Source: Bacteroidota bacterium (GTDB lineage: Bacteria; Bacteroidota; Ignavibacteria; Ignavibacteriales; Ignavibacteriaceae). From it: a stretch of 64,000 nucleotides of DNA. Below are positions 28,138 through 37,808 of this stretch, piece by piece. The first letter of the stretch is position 1. Every line of letters starts with the position of its first letter. Under the pieces are notes generated by a model, which was not told where the DNA came from, did no database searches, and saw nothing but the letters and a program-made list of their open reading frames with translations. The stretch is taken from positions 22,919 to 86,918 of the forward strand of contig JAKAGZ010000006.1 in the NCBI GenBank assembly GCA_021815365.1, read 5' to 3'. The translations under genes were made by a program, and so were the position numbers.

Positions 28138-29102
28138 TATGCCTCCGTTTGATTTGAAATAATTTTTATTCTTTGAGAAGCCTGCCGGAATTCATCCAAA
28201 AGTTTTTTAAATAATTCTTCGACAGTAAGAATTTCTTTTACCAGCCCTGAACTTTGTCCTGCTTCCATTTCACCCTCTGTTTCATCGCCTTCAAATATTC
28301 CCAGGCGCTCTCTTTTTTTGCCGAGCAATTCTCTTAATTTATTTTCGTCCCATCCTTCTTCTTCAGCTTTTACAGAGCGCAGGGCAAAATCGTTCTTCAT
28401 CATTCTTACCAGTCCGATTTTTTTATAAGCCAAAACAGTATCACCATCTTTCGATTCAACAACTTTTCTTTTATAATTTGGATGAGCAGATGATTCAACA
28501 GTTGCGGCGAATCTTGTACCAAGCTGTACACCCTCTGCGCCAAGAGAAAGTGCAGCAAGAATCCCTCTTCCGTCTGCAATTCCTCCCGCTGCAATCACAG
28601 GAATTTTGACAGCGTCTACTATCTGTGGAATAAGACACAATGTTGTTGTTTCATCAATTCCGTTGTGACCGCCGGCTTCTACCCCTTCGCCTACCACTGC
28701 ATCACAGCCGGCGCTTTCTGCTTTCAAAGCAAATTTTGTTGAAGGGACAACGTGCACAACAATAATATTGTTTTTTTTCAGTATGTCAATAAATTTTGCC
28801 GGGTTTCCCGCAGAAGAAAAAACAATTCTTACCCCTTCTTCAATTACAACATTTACTAATTCTTCGGCATCGCCGCGAAGCAGAGGAATATTAACACCGA
28901 AGGGTTTATCAGTTGCGGCTCTACACTTTTGAATATGTTCGCGCAGAAGCTCAGGCTTCATCGAACCCGAACCGATTAATCCCAGCCCCCCGCAGTTAGA
29001 AACTGCCGAAGCTAACTTCCATCCCGAAACCCAGACCATTCCAGCCTGAATTACCGGGTATTCAATGTTAAATAATTTTGTGATCCTTGTGTCAAATTTC
29101 AT
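28137..29102 (-). CDS. nitronate monooxygenase / FabK-like flavoprotein
   Basis: A 321-residue TIM-barrel flavoprotein from ATG 29102 (MKFDTRITKLFNIEYPVIQAG). In-frame upstream sequence to 29180 would add 26 residues that do not fit the family. FMN-binding features are GGLGLIGSG, EGVEAGGHNG, IPVIAAGGIADG and EGVQLGTRFAA. Members include nitronate monooxygenases and the enoyl-ACP reductase FabK, which cannot be separated from sequence alone. Its stop overlaps the next gene's start by one base. Confidence 0.88.
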   Translation of the reverse strand: MKFDTRITKLFNIEYPVIQAGMVWVSGWKLASAVSNCGGLGLIGSGSMKPELLREHIQKCRAATDKPFGVNIPLLRGDAEELVNVVIEEGVRIVFSSAGNPAKFIDILKKNNIIVVHVVPSTKFALKAESAGCDAVVGEGVEAGGHNGIDETTTLCLIPQIVDAVKIPVIAAGGIADGRGILAALSLGAEGVQLGTRFAATVESSAHPNYKRKVVESKDGDTVLAYKKIGLVRMMKNDFALRSVKAEEEGWDENKLRELLGKKRERLGIFEGDETEGEMEAGQSSGLVKEILTVEELFKKLLDEFRQASQRIKIISNQTEA

Positions 29103-29261
29103 AATAGTTCTTTGTTCAATATTGGTTTTTAATTTGGTATAACAATATAAAGACTTCCTGCAAAAGATTTTGCTGAACATTCACACACGCATTTAGTTGT
29201 TATTCGGAAGGAGTTTAAGTATTTTTACAATTCACGAAGAGATAAATAAAATTATAATTTT

Positions 29262-30239
29262 ATGCGAGCAATTATTCCTGTTGCCGGTATTGGAAGCAGA
29301 CTTAAACCACATACTTATTCTACGCCGAAAGTGCTTCTGAACGTCGGCGGGAAACCTATTCTCGGACATATCCTTGATAAATTAGCTGAAGAAGGGATCA
29401 GGAAAGCAACCTTTGTTATTGGTCATCTCGGCGAAATGATAAAAGAATATGTCGGCAGGAGCTATTCTTCTTTCAGGTCAGATTTTGTTGAACAGGAAGA
29501 AATGCTCGGGCTGGGTCACGCAATTTATAAAGCTCTTCCTACTGTTGACGAGAAAGAAATATTTATTATTCTCGGTGATACAGTTTTCGATGTCAACCTT
29601 AAAGGAGTTTTTAAAAACAAGCAATCATCTCTTGGTGTAAAAGAAGTTGATGATCCGAGAAGGTTCGGAGTTGCTGTTACTGAAAATGGGTTTATTAAAA
29701 AAGTTATTGAAAAACCTCAGGAGCTTATCAGCAGGCTGGCTTTGGTTGGTCTTTATTATTTTTCTGATTCAGAAGTTCTTGCAGGAAGTTTAAAAAAGTT
29801 GGTAGAAAAAAATATCAGAACGAAAGATGAATTCCAGCTTACAGATGCAATTCAACTGATGATTGAAAATGGTGCAAGACTAACAACTTTTCCTGTCGAA
29901 GGCTGGTATGACTGCGGCAAGCCTGAAACGCTTCTTTCAACTAACAGGTTTCTACTCGGCAGGAACGGCAAATATAAAAAATATAAAAATGTTGTTGTTG
30001 TTCCCCCTGTTTTTATTGCTGAGGATGCTGTTGTTGAAAATTCAGTAATAGGTCCTTATACAACGATTGATAAAGAATGTGTTGTTGAAAGCTCAATCAT
30101 TAAAAATTCGATAGTAGGTTCAAATGCAAAAGTAACAAATGCACTGCTGGAAAATTCGATCATAGGGAATAACACAGTAGTGAAGGGTACGTATAAAAGA
30201 TTGAACTCAGGTGATTCTTCTGAGATAGAATTTTATTAA
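29262..30239 (+). CDS. sugar-phosphate nucleotidyltransferase
   Basis: A 325-residue NTP-transferase starting MRAIIPVAGIGSRLKPHTYS, with the nucleotide-binding GxGxRLxP motif and the sugar-phosphate-site STPKVLLNVGGKPI. A DTVFD segment provides the metal-binding aspartates. From about residue 240 a short left-handed beta-helix of hexapeptide repeats follows (VENSVIGPYTTI, VESSIIKNSIVG). It activates a sugar-1-phosphate for envelope polysaccharide synthesis; G1P thymidylyl-, uridylyl- or mannose guanylyltransferase cannot be distinguished. metK follows after 36 nt. Confidence 0.88.
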   Translation: MRAIIPVAGIGSRLKPHTYSTPKVLLNVGGKPILGHILDKLAEEGIRKATFVIGHLGEMIKEYVGRSYSSFRSDFVEQEEMLGLGHAIYKALPTVDEKEIFIILGDTVFDVNLKGVFKNKQSSLGVKEVDDPRRFGVAVTENGFIKKVIEKPQELISRLALVGLYYFSDSEVLAGSLKKLVEKNIRTKDEFQLTDAIQLMIENGARLTTFPVEGWYDCGKPETLLSTNRFLLGRNGKYKKYKNVVVVPPVFIAEDAVVENSVIGPYTTIDKECVVESSIIKNSIVGSNAKVTNALLENSIIGNNTVVKGTYKRLNSGDSSEIEFY

Positions 30240-30275
30240 TTAAATTAACATAAAAAAGTAAGGTTGGAATAATTT

Positions 30276-31418
30276 ATGTCATATTTTTTTTCATCGGAAT
30301 CAGTTTCCGAAGGTCATCCGGATAAAGTAAGCGATGCGATATCCGACGGTATTCTTGATGCAATTTTTAAAACAGATCCAAACGCCCGTGTAGCATGCGA
30401 GACTTTCGTTACCACAGGTCTTGTGCTTGTCGGAGGCGAAATAACTACCAAAGCATATATAGATGTTCAGGATGTTGTGCGCAGCACAGTAAAAAATATC
30501 GGCTACACAAAAGCAGAATATAAATTTGATGCAGAATCCTGCTCGGTAATTAACGCAATTCATTCACAGTCTCCTGATATCGCTTTGGGAGTTGATACAG
30601 GCGGCGCAGGCGACCAGGGAATTATGTTTGGGTATGCCTGTGATCAGACGCCTGAGCTTATGCCTATGCCGATTATGTATGCACATAAACTTGTTAAGAA
30701 GCTTGCAGATATCAGGAAAAGAAATAATGGGCTGATGCCTTATTTGAGACCTGATGGTAAATCTCAGGTAACGATCGAGTATGATGAAAATAATAATCCG
30801 TTGAGAGTTGATACAGTGGTTGTTTCGACCCAGCACGATGCAGATGCAAAACAGAGTGTTATCAAAGAAGACGTGATTGAAAATGTTGTTAAGTCTGTAA
30901 TACCGGAAAAATACATTGATAAAAAAACAAAATATTACGTTAATCCCACAGGAAGATTTGAAATCGGAGGTCCGCATGGAGACAGCGGCTTGACCGGCAG
31001 AAAGATCATAGTTGATACTTACGGAGGCTGGGCGCCTCACGGCGGCGGTGCTTTTTCGGGCAAGGATCCTTCAAAGGTTGACAGGAGTGCCACTTATGCC
31101 GCAAGACATATTGCTAAAAATGTTGTCGGCGCTAAACTTGCAAAGGAATGTTTAGTACAGCTTGCTTACGCTATCGGTGTTGCCGAACCTGTTTCTGTTT
31201 TTGTAAACACGAAAGGCACAGGAGTTATACCCGATGAAGAAATTTCCAAGATGATCCGTAATGAAGTTGATCTGACTCCGAAAGGAATAATTAAAAGATT
31301 AAAATTAAGAAGACCTATTTACCAAATGACATCTGCTTATGGTCATTTCGGAAGGAACGAAAAAGAATTTACTTGGGAACATCTTGATCTTGTTCCTGCA
31401 TTTAAAAAATATGCTTAA
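30276..31418 (+). CDS. metK: S-adenosylmethionine synthetase
   Basis: A 380-residue MetK that makes SAM from methionine and ATP. Signature segments are [31 protein letters not shown] and the phosphate-binding [17 protein letters not shown]. Length is standard. It is followed after 29 nt by ahcY, so SAM synthesis and recycling of its by-product are linked. No SAM riboswitch is visible in the 36-bp leader. The two downstream SAM-using radical enzymes in this window (MiaB, RimO) are consumers. Confidence 0.97.
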   Translation: MSYFFSSESVSEGHPDKVSDAISDGILDAIFKTDPNARVACETFVTTGLVLVGGEITTKAYIDVQDVVRSTVKNIGYTKAEYKFDAESCSVINAIHSQSPDIALGVDTGGAGDQGIMFGYACDQTPELMPMPIMYAHKLVKKLADIRKRNNGLMPYLRPDGKSQVTIEYDENNNPLRVDTVVVSTQHDADAKQSVIKEDVIENVVKSVIPEKYIDKKTKYYVNPTGRFEIGGPHGDSGLTGRKIIVDTYGGWAPHGGGAFSGKDPSKVDRSATYAARHIAKNVVGAKLAKECLVQLAYAIGVAEPVSVFVNTKGTGVIPDEEISKMIRNEVDLTPKGIIKRLKLRRPIYQMTSAYGHFGRNEKEFTWEHLDLVPAFKKYA

Positions 31419-31447
31419 AGTTTTGTAAAAAATAAAAGGGTAAAAGA

Positions 31448-32773
31448 ATGAGCGAAGCAGCAATGAAAGACACAAAGTATATTAAGTACAAAGTTAAAGA
31501 TATATCACTTGCAGAATGGGGTCGGAAAGAAATAAAACTTGCCGAAGCAGAAATGCCGGGTCTTATGGCGATCAGAAAAGAGTATGGTCCGAAGAAACCA
31601 TTGAAGGGAGCGAGGATAGCCGGCTGTCTGCATATGACAATTCAGACTGCTGTATTAATTGAAACCCTTATCGAGCTTGGCGCAGAAGTTACATGGTCTT
31701 CCTGCAATATTTTTTCAACCCAGGACCACGCCGCCGCTGCAATTGCTGCAGCCGGAATTTCTGTTTATGCGTGGAAAGGGATGACCACCGAAGAGTTTGA
31801 CTGGTGTATCGAACAAACGCTCTTCTTCGGTGAGGAAAGAAAACCGTTGAATATGATTCTCGATGACGGCGGTGACCTTACAAATATGGTGCTCAATAAA
31901 TATCCCGAACTAGTTGCGGGAATTAAAGGCATCTCTGAAGAAACTACAACTGGTGTTCACAGATTATATGAAAGAATGGAGAACGGAACTCTTCCGCTTC
32001 CTGCAATAAATGTTAATGATTCGGTTACAAAATCCAAGTTCGATAATAAATACGGATGCCGTGAATCATTAGTTGACGCTTTGAGAAGAGCCACTGATTT
32101 AATGATGGCGGGCAAGGTCGCAGTAGTTTGCGGATACGGTGATGTAGGTAAAGGTTCTGCGCAGTCATTAAGAAGTGCCGGTGTAAGAGTGATAGTTACC
32201 GAGATCGATCCTATATGTGCACTGCAGGCTGCTATGGACGGCTATGAAGTCAAGAGGCTTGAGAATGCAATCCCCCGTGCAAATATTATTGTGACTGCTA
32301 CCGGTAACAGAGACATTGTTACAGAAAAACATTTCAGGTTAATGAAACATAATTCAGTGGTTTGTAACATCGGTCATTTCGATAACGAAATTGATATGGC
32401 GTGGCTGAATAAAAATTATGGAAACACAAAAGACACGATCAAACCGCAGGTTGATAAATACACTATAGATGGAAAAGATATCATTGTTCTTGCTGAAGGA
32501 AGACTTGTAAATCTTGGCTGTGCAACCGGTCATCCTTCGTTTGTTATGTCGAATTCATTTTCAAATCAAACTCTGGCACAGATAGAATTGTGGAATAATT
32601 CAGATAAATACGAGAACAAAGTTTACACACTGCCAAAACATCTCGATGAAAAAGTAGCAAAGCTTCATCTTGCCCAGCTCGGCGCTGAGCTTGAAACGTT
32701 AACACCTGCGCAGGCAAAATATATCGGCGTTAAGGTTGAGGGTCCGTTTAAGCCGGATTATTACAGGTATTAA
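31448..32773 (+). CDS. ahcY: adenosylhomocysteinase
   Basis: A 441-residue NAD-dependent enzyme that hydrolyses S-adenosylhomocysteine to adenosine and homocysteine. The Rossmann motif [20 protein letters not shown], the LDDGGDLTN segment and the C-terminal [20 protein letters not shown] with the terminal KPDYYRY are diagnostic. It follows metK by 29 nt and is probably co-transcribed. Confidence 0.97.
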   Translation: MSEAAMKDTKYIKYKVKDISLAEWGRKEIKLAEAEMPGLMAIRKEYGPKKPLKGARIAGCLHMTIQTAVLIETLIELGAEVTWSSCNIFSTQDHAAAAIAAAGISVYAWKGMTTEEFDWCIEQTLFFGEERKPLNMILDDGGDLTNMVLNKYPELVAGIKGISEETTTGVHRLYERMENGTLPLPAINVNDSVTKSKFDNKYGCRESLVDALRRATDLMMAGKVAVVCGYGDVGKGSAQSLRSAGVRVIVTEIDPICALQAAMDGYEVKRLENAIPRANIIVTATGNRDIVTEKHFRLMKHNSVVCNIGHFDNEIDMAWLNKNYGNTKDTIKPQVDKYTIDGKDIIVLAEGRLVNLGCATGHPSFVMSNSFSNQTLAQIELWNNSDKYENKVYTLPKHLDEKVAKLHLAQLGAELETLTPAQAKYIGVKVEGPFKPDYYRY

Positions 32774-32845
32774 TAAAAAGATGGCATCTCTAATTTGCAT
32801 TATGTGAAGTGTTTATAAATCAGGAATGATAACCGGGTCTGTTAG

Positions 32846-33090
32846 ATGGATAAACGAGAGAAATATATTTTGCCGGTAAATAATTACGATGCAGTAAGAG
32901 AAAGGCTGGAAACAACCTACCACAAGCCCACAGAAGAAGATATACAAAGATTCCTGATATTTTGGAATGATGTTTATCAACTATGGAGAAAAAATTATCC
33001 CGATAAATATGATAGGGAAAAACTAGAGCAAAAATGAAAGTTCGGAAAGAGCTGATTGAAAAGTTCAACATCAGATACTCAAGGACTTAA
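32846..33090 (+). pseudogene. frameshifted copy of the small nucleotidyltransferase partner
   Basis: The frame starting MDKREKYILPVNNYDAVRER is a paralogue of the 77-residue protein at 33130 (both have NxxxxREKL/RERL, a W/F-x-D-D/N-V/I-Y core and W-K/R-K-N). It stops after 63 residues at LEQK. Adding one A to the A5 run at 33030-33034 would restore a tail reading KMKVRKELIEKFNI up to 33088, which matches the paralogue's GRRELISKLGI. So this copy has lost one base, or there is a sequencing error. No nucleotidyltransferase follows it directly. Confidence 0.7.
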
Positions 33091-33129
33091 AATACTTATT
33101 CTAACAAACGTAGATGAACCATTAAAAAT

Positions 33130-33363
33130 ATGGACCCTAAAAAATTATTTACAACTGCACAAAATTTCGGATTATTAAGAGAGAAGCTGGGAGAATATAA
33201 AACTTTGCCCTCTGAGCAGGAGAAAAGGGAGTTCCTGGAGTTCCTTGATGATATTTATGATGTGTGGAAGAAAAATAATCCGGCTTTCGATCATAGCTCC
33301 CTTGAAAGAAAAGCGAAAGGCAGAAGAGAACTCATTAGTAAATTAGGAATAAAGGATGACTAA
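33130..33363 (+). CDS. small partner of degraded nucleotidyltransferase
   Basis: A 77-residue helical protein (MDPKKLFTTAQNFGLLREKL at the start) of unknown function. It overlaps the following nucleotidyltransferase frame by 8 nt, as the unrelated pair at 25373-26216 does by 14. The frameshifted upstream copy at 32846 is a tandem duplicate. Because the partner enzyme carries an internal stop, this gene may be an antitoxin-like remnant. Assignment of any role is inference. Confidence 0.65.
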   Translation: MDPKKLFTTAQNFGLLREKLGEYKTLPSEQEKREFLEFLDDIYDVWKKNNPAFDHSSLERKAKGRRELISKLGIKDD

Positions 33364-33910
33364 ATACGAAAAAGCTCTTTCGAATTTAGACCATTTTTGT
33401 TCCAAGCACTCCATTGAATATGCAATCATTGGCGGCATCGCAGTCATTATGTATGGTTACCAACGTACTACCAACGACATCGATGCAACGATTTTAGTTA
33501 ATTTGTAAGACCTGGATTTCATTCACAATATGATCAGCCAAGAATTCAAACCTGCTTTCAGCGACACACTGGAATACTTTAAAAGAAACTTCATACTTCC
33601 TGTTGATGAACCTGAGACTAATTTAAGAATTGATTTCGCAGCAGGATTAACAGTGTTCGACAAGGAAGTCATCTCAAGAAGAACAAGAAAATCTTTTGGA
33701 GGAGCGGAGGTTTTCGTTTGCACCTTAGAAGATCTTATTATTTACAAGCTATTTGCCGGCAGGTATGCGGACCTTAGCGACATCGAATTTCTCCTTGAGA
33801 AAAATATATCCACAGTAGATAAAAAATATCTGCTTCAAACTGCAGAAAGTTTCGTAGAGCTTGAAAGAGAAGACATGCTTGAAAACCTGAACAAACTCTT
33901 AAAGAAGTAA
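33356..33910 (+). pseudogene. nucleotidyltransferase interrupted by an in-frame stop
   Basis: From ATG 33356 the frame reads 50 residues, including the active-site segment IIGGIAVIMYGYQRTTNDID. A TAA at 33506-33508 follows, then the same frame continues as DLDFIHNMISQEFKPAF to 33910. Without the stop it would be a 184-residue nucleotidyltransferase-fold protein with a metal-binding NDIDAT and later LRIDFAAG. One base change (for example from GAA) explains the stop. The end overlaps the convergent epimerase gene by 12 nt. Confidence 0.85.
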
Positions 33911-34810
33911 ATCCCTCAGCGCGTCTTCCAGATTCCCAAATTTAAATTTATAACCCGAGCTTAAAATTTTCTCAACCGATGTTCTCTGGCTCATAACTAT
34001 ATATTCTGCAATTTCCCCGGCTGCAATTTTCATTATTAGTTTCGGCACTGGAAAAATTGAGGGACGCCTTAAAATTTTTCCAAGTGTTTTGGCAAATTCT
34101 TTCATCAAGACAGGATTTGGCGAAGCAGCATTTACAGCTCCTTTAATATTTGGATTCTCAAGCGCATAAAGATAAATGTTGATTAAATCTTCAATATGGA
34201 TCCACGGGAACCATTGTTTGCCATTACCAATAGGTCCACCAAGAAAAAGCTTAAACGGCAGAAGCATTTTTTTTAATGCCCCGCTTTCTCTGCTTAAAAC
34301 AATACCTGTTCTTAAGCTTACTCTTCTAACACTAATTGCTTCAACTTTACCGGCTTCCCCTTCCCATTCTTTGCATAGATTAGAAAGGAAATCTTTACCT
34401 GCTGGTTTTTCTTCTGTTAAAATTTCATTACTGCAGTCTCCGTAATAACCGACAGCAGAAGACACAATAAAGACTGAAGGCTTCAAGGAAACTTCTTTGA
34501 TCGCATTGACTAAATTTCTTGTGCTGATTATCCTGCTGTCAAAAATTTCTTTCTTGTAATCTTTATTCCATCTTTTGCCGGAAATATTTGCCCCTGCAAG
34601 ATGGATTACAGCGTCTTTACCATTCAGTTCATCTGTCCATTCAGCCATTCTTTTATTATCCCATTCGACAAAATTCTTTATGTACGGTAATGATCTTGCT
34701 GCTTTTTTTACATCTCTTGTGAAAACAATTACTTCATTTTTTCTTTCAACTAATTTTTTACAAAGCTCTTTCCCAACCAGTCCAGTTGCGCCGGTTACCA
34801 CAATTTTCAT
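33899..34810 (-). CDS. TIGR01777 family epimerase
   Basis: A 303-residue atypical short-chain dehydrogenase, SulA/YfcH type, from ATG 34810 (MKIVVTGATGLVGKELCKKL; a GTG at 34819 would add three residues). It has the Rossmann motif GATGLVGKEL, VIHLAGANISGKRWN, SSAVGYYGD and the C-terminal DUF1731 region ending GNLEDALRDLLL. The substrate is unknown; related proteins are linked to cell division inhibitors only by name. Its 3' end overlaps the nucleotidyltransferase pseudogene. Confidence 0.93.
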   Translation of the reverse strand: MKIVVTGATGLVGKELCKKLVERKNEVIVFTRDVKKAARSLPYIKNFVEWDNKRMAEWTDELNGKDAVIHLAGANISGKRWNKDYKKEIFDSRIISTRNLVNAIKEVSLKPSVFIVSSAVGYYGDCSNEILTEEKPAGKDFLSNLCKEWEGEAGKVEAISVRRVSLRTGIVLSRESGALKKMLLPFKLFLGGPIGNGKQWFPWIHIEDLINIYLYALENPNIKGAVNAASPNPVLMKEFAKTLGKILRRPSIFPVPKLIMKIAAGEIAEYIVMSQRTSVEKILSSGYKFKFGNLEDALRDLLL

Positions 34811-34976
34811 AATCCACACAAATTTTTGTTTATGAGATTTTTTTGTTGCTATTTAAAATATGGCTTTTTATATTGAGTTACCTCAATAAGGGGAGCTTCT
34901 GAATATTTGCTACTCCCAAAATAAGTGCTAAATAAAAAAAGAGGACTATTTTCTATTTCATTAAGCGAGGGACGTT

Positions 34977-36299
34977 ATGAAAAAAGTAGTGGTGTTCTTT
35001 TTATTATTTTTCTTTTCTAATGCTGTTGGTCAAACTCTTCTCTTGGAAGAAAATTTTGATTATTCATTGGGGACGCTTACTGTAGTTGGTACAAATTGGG
35101 CAGAAGACCCTATCGGTTCTCTAGACATACAAGTAGTTTCTGGTAGTTTATCATTTTCAAATTATTCTTCTTCCGGTATTGGAAATAAAACAGTTATTCA
35201 CGGAGGAGCAAGCGGAAGATCTGGAGTAATTCATTCATTCACTGCACAATCTGCTAATGGGTCGACTGTTTATTTTTCATTTTTATTAAAAGTAGATAGT
35301 ACTAACAATATGGATACTAATATTTCTGGTGGAGATTATTTTGCAAATTTTAATGGGACACAGATAAAAAACCGAATTATGGTAAGGCAAGGTTCCGGTT
35401 CAGCGAAATATTCTATAGGCCTTGCCAAAACAACTTCTTCAACGAGTACAATATGGTACAGTAATGAATTAGATGTAAATACCACTTATCTAATAGTAAC
35501 TTCGTATCATTTTCTGACGGGAAATAGTAATGATGAAGTTCGTCTATGGGTTAATCCAGTTTTGACTGAAACAGAACCTACCTCAGATGTTTCAATCACT
35601 TCAGGTGCAGATGCTGATGCACTATATCAAATTCAATTCAGACAAAACCCCAAGTCAGGTGACATGCAAGTTGATGGTATCAGAGTAGCAACTTCCTGGT
35701 CCCAAGCTCCTCTTCCTGTGGAGTTATATTTCTTTAAAGGATTTTATTTAAACGGCAAAATAATTCTAAACTGGCGTACTGAAACCGAACTCAACAATTA
35801 CGGATTTGAAGTTCAGAGGTCAGTGATCAGAGGTCAGAAGTCAGAGGTCAGATGGGAGAAGATTGGTTTTGTAAATGGGAATGGAAATTCAAATTCGAAA
35901 AAAGAATATTCCTTTGAAGATAAGATATCAACTGCCGGCAAATATTTTTACAGGCTAAAGCAAATAGACTTTGACGGTAATTTTAAGTATTCAGGAGTTA
36001 TAGAAGTAAATATTCCTGTGCCTGCTGATTTTAGTCTGAACCAAAATTATCCGAATCCTTTTAATCCCGCAACAACTATTTCTTTTAATCTTCCAAAACA
36101 GCAGTATGTAACTTTAGAGGTTTTCAATATTCTGGGACAGAAAATCGTAACGCTTTTAAATGAAATAAGACCAGCAGGAACTCACACTGTTAATTTTGAT
36201 GCTTCATCTGCCGGAGGCGGGCTAAACAGCGGGTTTTACGTTTATAAATTAACGACAGAGAATTTTGTGCAGGTAAAAAAAATGACGCTGATCAAGTAG
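34977..36299 (+). CDS. type IX secreted protein with C-terminal sorting domain
   Basis: A 440-residue exported protein. A signal peptide (MKKVVVFFLLFFFSNAVG) precedes a beta-rich domain (about 20-235, possibly laminin-G-like). A fibronectin-like linker (LPVELYFFKGFYLNGKIILN) leads to a Por/type IX sorting domain from about 350 with NYPNPFNPATTISF, VFNILGQKI and the terminal VQVKKMTLIK. The product should cross the outer membrane through type IX secretion. A GAGGGACG ribosome binding site precedes the start. Five 7-bp repeats (35817-35851) lie in the linker. Confidence 0.85.
   Translation: MKKVVVFFLLFFFSNAVGQTLLLEENFDYSLGTLTVVGTNWAEDPIGSLDIQVVSGSLSFSNYSSSGIGNKTVIHGGASGRSGVIHSFTAQSANGSTVYFSFLLKVDSTNNMDTNISGGDYFANFNGTQIKNRIMVRQGSGSAKYSIGLAKTTSSTSTIWYSNELDVNTTYLIVTSYHFLTGNSNDEVRLWVNPVLTETEPTSDVSITSGADADALYQIQFRQNPKSGDMQVDGIRVATSWSQAPLPVELYFFKGFYLNGKIILNWRTETELNNYGFEVQRSVIRGQKSEVRWEKIGFVNGNGNSNSKKEYSFEDKISTAGKYFYRLKQIDFDGNFKYSGVIEVNIPVPADFSLNQNYPNPFNPATTISFNLPKQQYVTLEVFNILGQKIVTLLNEIRPAGTHTVNFDASSAGGGLNSGFYVYKLTTENFVQVKKMTLIK
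35817..35851. repeat. 7-bp tandem repeat in coding sequence
   Basis: Five heptamers (AGGTCAG, TGATCAG, AGGTCAG, AAGTCAG, AGGTCAG) lie in the linker of the type IX cargo gene and encode RSVIRGQKSEVR. Loss or gain of one unit would shift the frame; three units would keep it. Confidence 0.75.
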
Positions 36300-36387
36300 G
36301 ATTCCAGGCTTTTGTTTCTTTCATAAAAGTAGAGATAATTTTATTTTTAGTCTGTCTATCATAAATTTTAGAAAGAAACAGAAGCTG

Positions 36388-37647
36388 ATGTGCAAGCACG
36401 AAAAATTTCTTTACCTTCTGCTGTGCTTATTTTTCATAAGCAATTTTACTTTCGCACAGGATACAGCAAAAGTAATGTGCTATAATCTTGAAAATTATAC
36501 TCCCGCGGATACTTCCAGGAATATATACTTCAGAACTATACTAAGCGCGATAAAACCCGATATACTCGTTGTTGAAGAAATTACTTCACAAACCTCAGTT
36601 GATATTTTTCTAAATAATGTTTTAAAAGCAGTTGATCCAAATTACCAGGCGGGAAGATTCATAAAAAGCCGTGAGTATTATTATAAAGATTCCACCAGCA
36701 ACGCTTTGTTTTTTAACCCGGCTAAGTTTGATTTCATTTCTAACACCCCGATCACAACTGACCAGAGAGATATAAATGAATTCAGGCTTGTGCATAAAAC
36801 AACTCAGGACACGATAATTGTTTTCGGTGTTCATCTTAATGCTGGGATTTCCGATTCGGCTTCGCGGGCAATTGAAATTGATAGTCTTCGAGCAGTTACT
36901 GATAAATTTCCGCCAGGCACGAACTTTCTTGCAGCCGGTGATTTTAATGTATATACAGGAAGCGAAGCAGCAGTTCAAAAATTAATTGATAAGACAAATG
37001 CGGGTTATTTTTTAGATCCGATAGACCAAATAGGTGACTGGCATGAAAATGCTGGTTATGCAGCAATTCATACTCAGTCAACCCGGAGAAGTTCAGGCGG
37101 GCTTGACGACAGATTCGATCTGATATTTATTTCACAGGCTGTGAATGATGCGGGTGGAATTACTTACATTAATAATTCTTATACTGCTTATGGAAACGAC
37201 GGTCAGCATTTTAATAAATCAATTAATGAGGCTCCACAAAATACTGCAGTACCCGCCGAAGTAGCATATGCTCTCTATTCTGCCTCTGATCACCTGCCCG
37301 TTTACGCCTTGTTTGAGTTTGATAAAACTACCGGTATAAAAAACAATAAAAATATAACGCCGCAATCTTTTGAACTCTTTCAGAATTATCCGAACCCTTT
37401 TAACCCCTCTACGAATATCGGATTTCGGATTTCGCATTTCGGATTTGTTACGCTGAAGGTATATGACCTTTTGGGAAGAGAGATTGCAACACCTGTAAAT
37501 GAATTCAAACAACCGGGAGAATACGAGATAACTTTTAATGCAGCTAACCTCAATGGAAGAGCAGCATACCTTTCCAGCGGAATTTATTTCTATCAGCTTA
37601 AAGCGGGGGATTTTATTCAGACTAAAAAATTTGTTCTGATCAGGTAG
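36388..37647 (+). CDS. secreted endonuclease/exonuclease/phosphatase-fold protein with type IX sorting domain
   Basis: A 419-residue exported enzyme. A signal peptide (to FTFAQ) is followed by an EEP-fold domain (about 28-310). Its catalytic segments are MCYNLENY, ILVVEEI, FGVHLNAG, AAGDFNVYTG, FDLIFIS and SDHLPVYA, which supply the metal and phosphate ligands of the DNase I/phosphatase superfamily. The C-terminal sorting domain begins FQNYPNPFNPSTNIGF. It could degrade extracellular nucleic acids or phosphoesters; the substrate is not fixed. Four ATTTCGG-type heptamers lie in the sorting domain. Confidence 0.88.
   Translation: MCKHEKFLYLLLCLFFISNFTFAQDTAKVMCYNLENYTPADTSRNIYFRTILSAIKPDILVVEEITSQTSVDIFLNNVLKAVDPNYQAGRFIKSREYYYKDSTSNALFFNPAKFDFISNTPITTDQRDINEFRLVHKTTQDTIIVFGVHLNAGISDSASRAIEIDSLRAVTDKFPPGTNFLAAGDFNVYTGSEAAVQKLIDKTNAGYFLDPIDQIGDWHENAGYAAIHTQSTRRSSGGLDDRFDLIFISQAVNDAGGITYINNSYTAYGNDGQHFNKSINEAPQNTAVPAEVAYALYSASDHLPVYALFEFDKTTGIKNNKNITPQSFELFQNYPNPFNPSTNIGFRISHFGFVTLKVYDLLGREIATPVNEFKQPGEYEITFNAANLNGRAAYLSSGIYFYQLKAGDFIQTKKFVLIR
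37415..37442. repeat. 7-bp tandem repeat in sorting-domain coding sequence
   Basis: Four heptamers (ATATCGG, ATTTCGG, ATTTCGC, ATTTCGG) encode the IGFRISHFGF strand-turn. The protein length here equals that of the neighbouring sorting domain, so this looks like replacement or in-place expansion rather than a net insertion. Confidence 0.65.
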
Positions 37648-37808
37648 TTCCCTCTGTTTTTAATAAATCTGTCCAAAACAACTCGTAAGTATTATCAGAT
37701 GATTGACACCATGGGAATAAGGAATATGGGAATAAGGTTATCAAGGTGTTCGTTGAACTCCAGCCATTTAAAATTTATATTTACACCTCAATATTTAACA
37801 TAGTATGA

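Noticed and set aside
30240..30275. SAM riboswitch before metK
   Set aside because: The leader is only 36 nt and cannot hold a SAM-binding fold.
32784..32803. TGGCAT and TTTGCAT upstream of the small-protein pseudogene, sigma54-like
   Set aside because: GG and GC are 12 bp apart instead of 10, which breaks the strict sigma54 spacing.
37700..37745. Short direct repeat ATGGGAATAAGG twice, before miaB
   Set aside because: Only two units without further structure; no interpretation possible.
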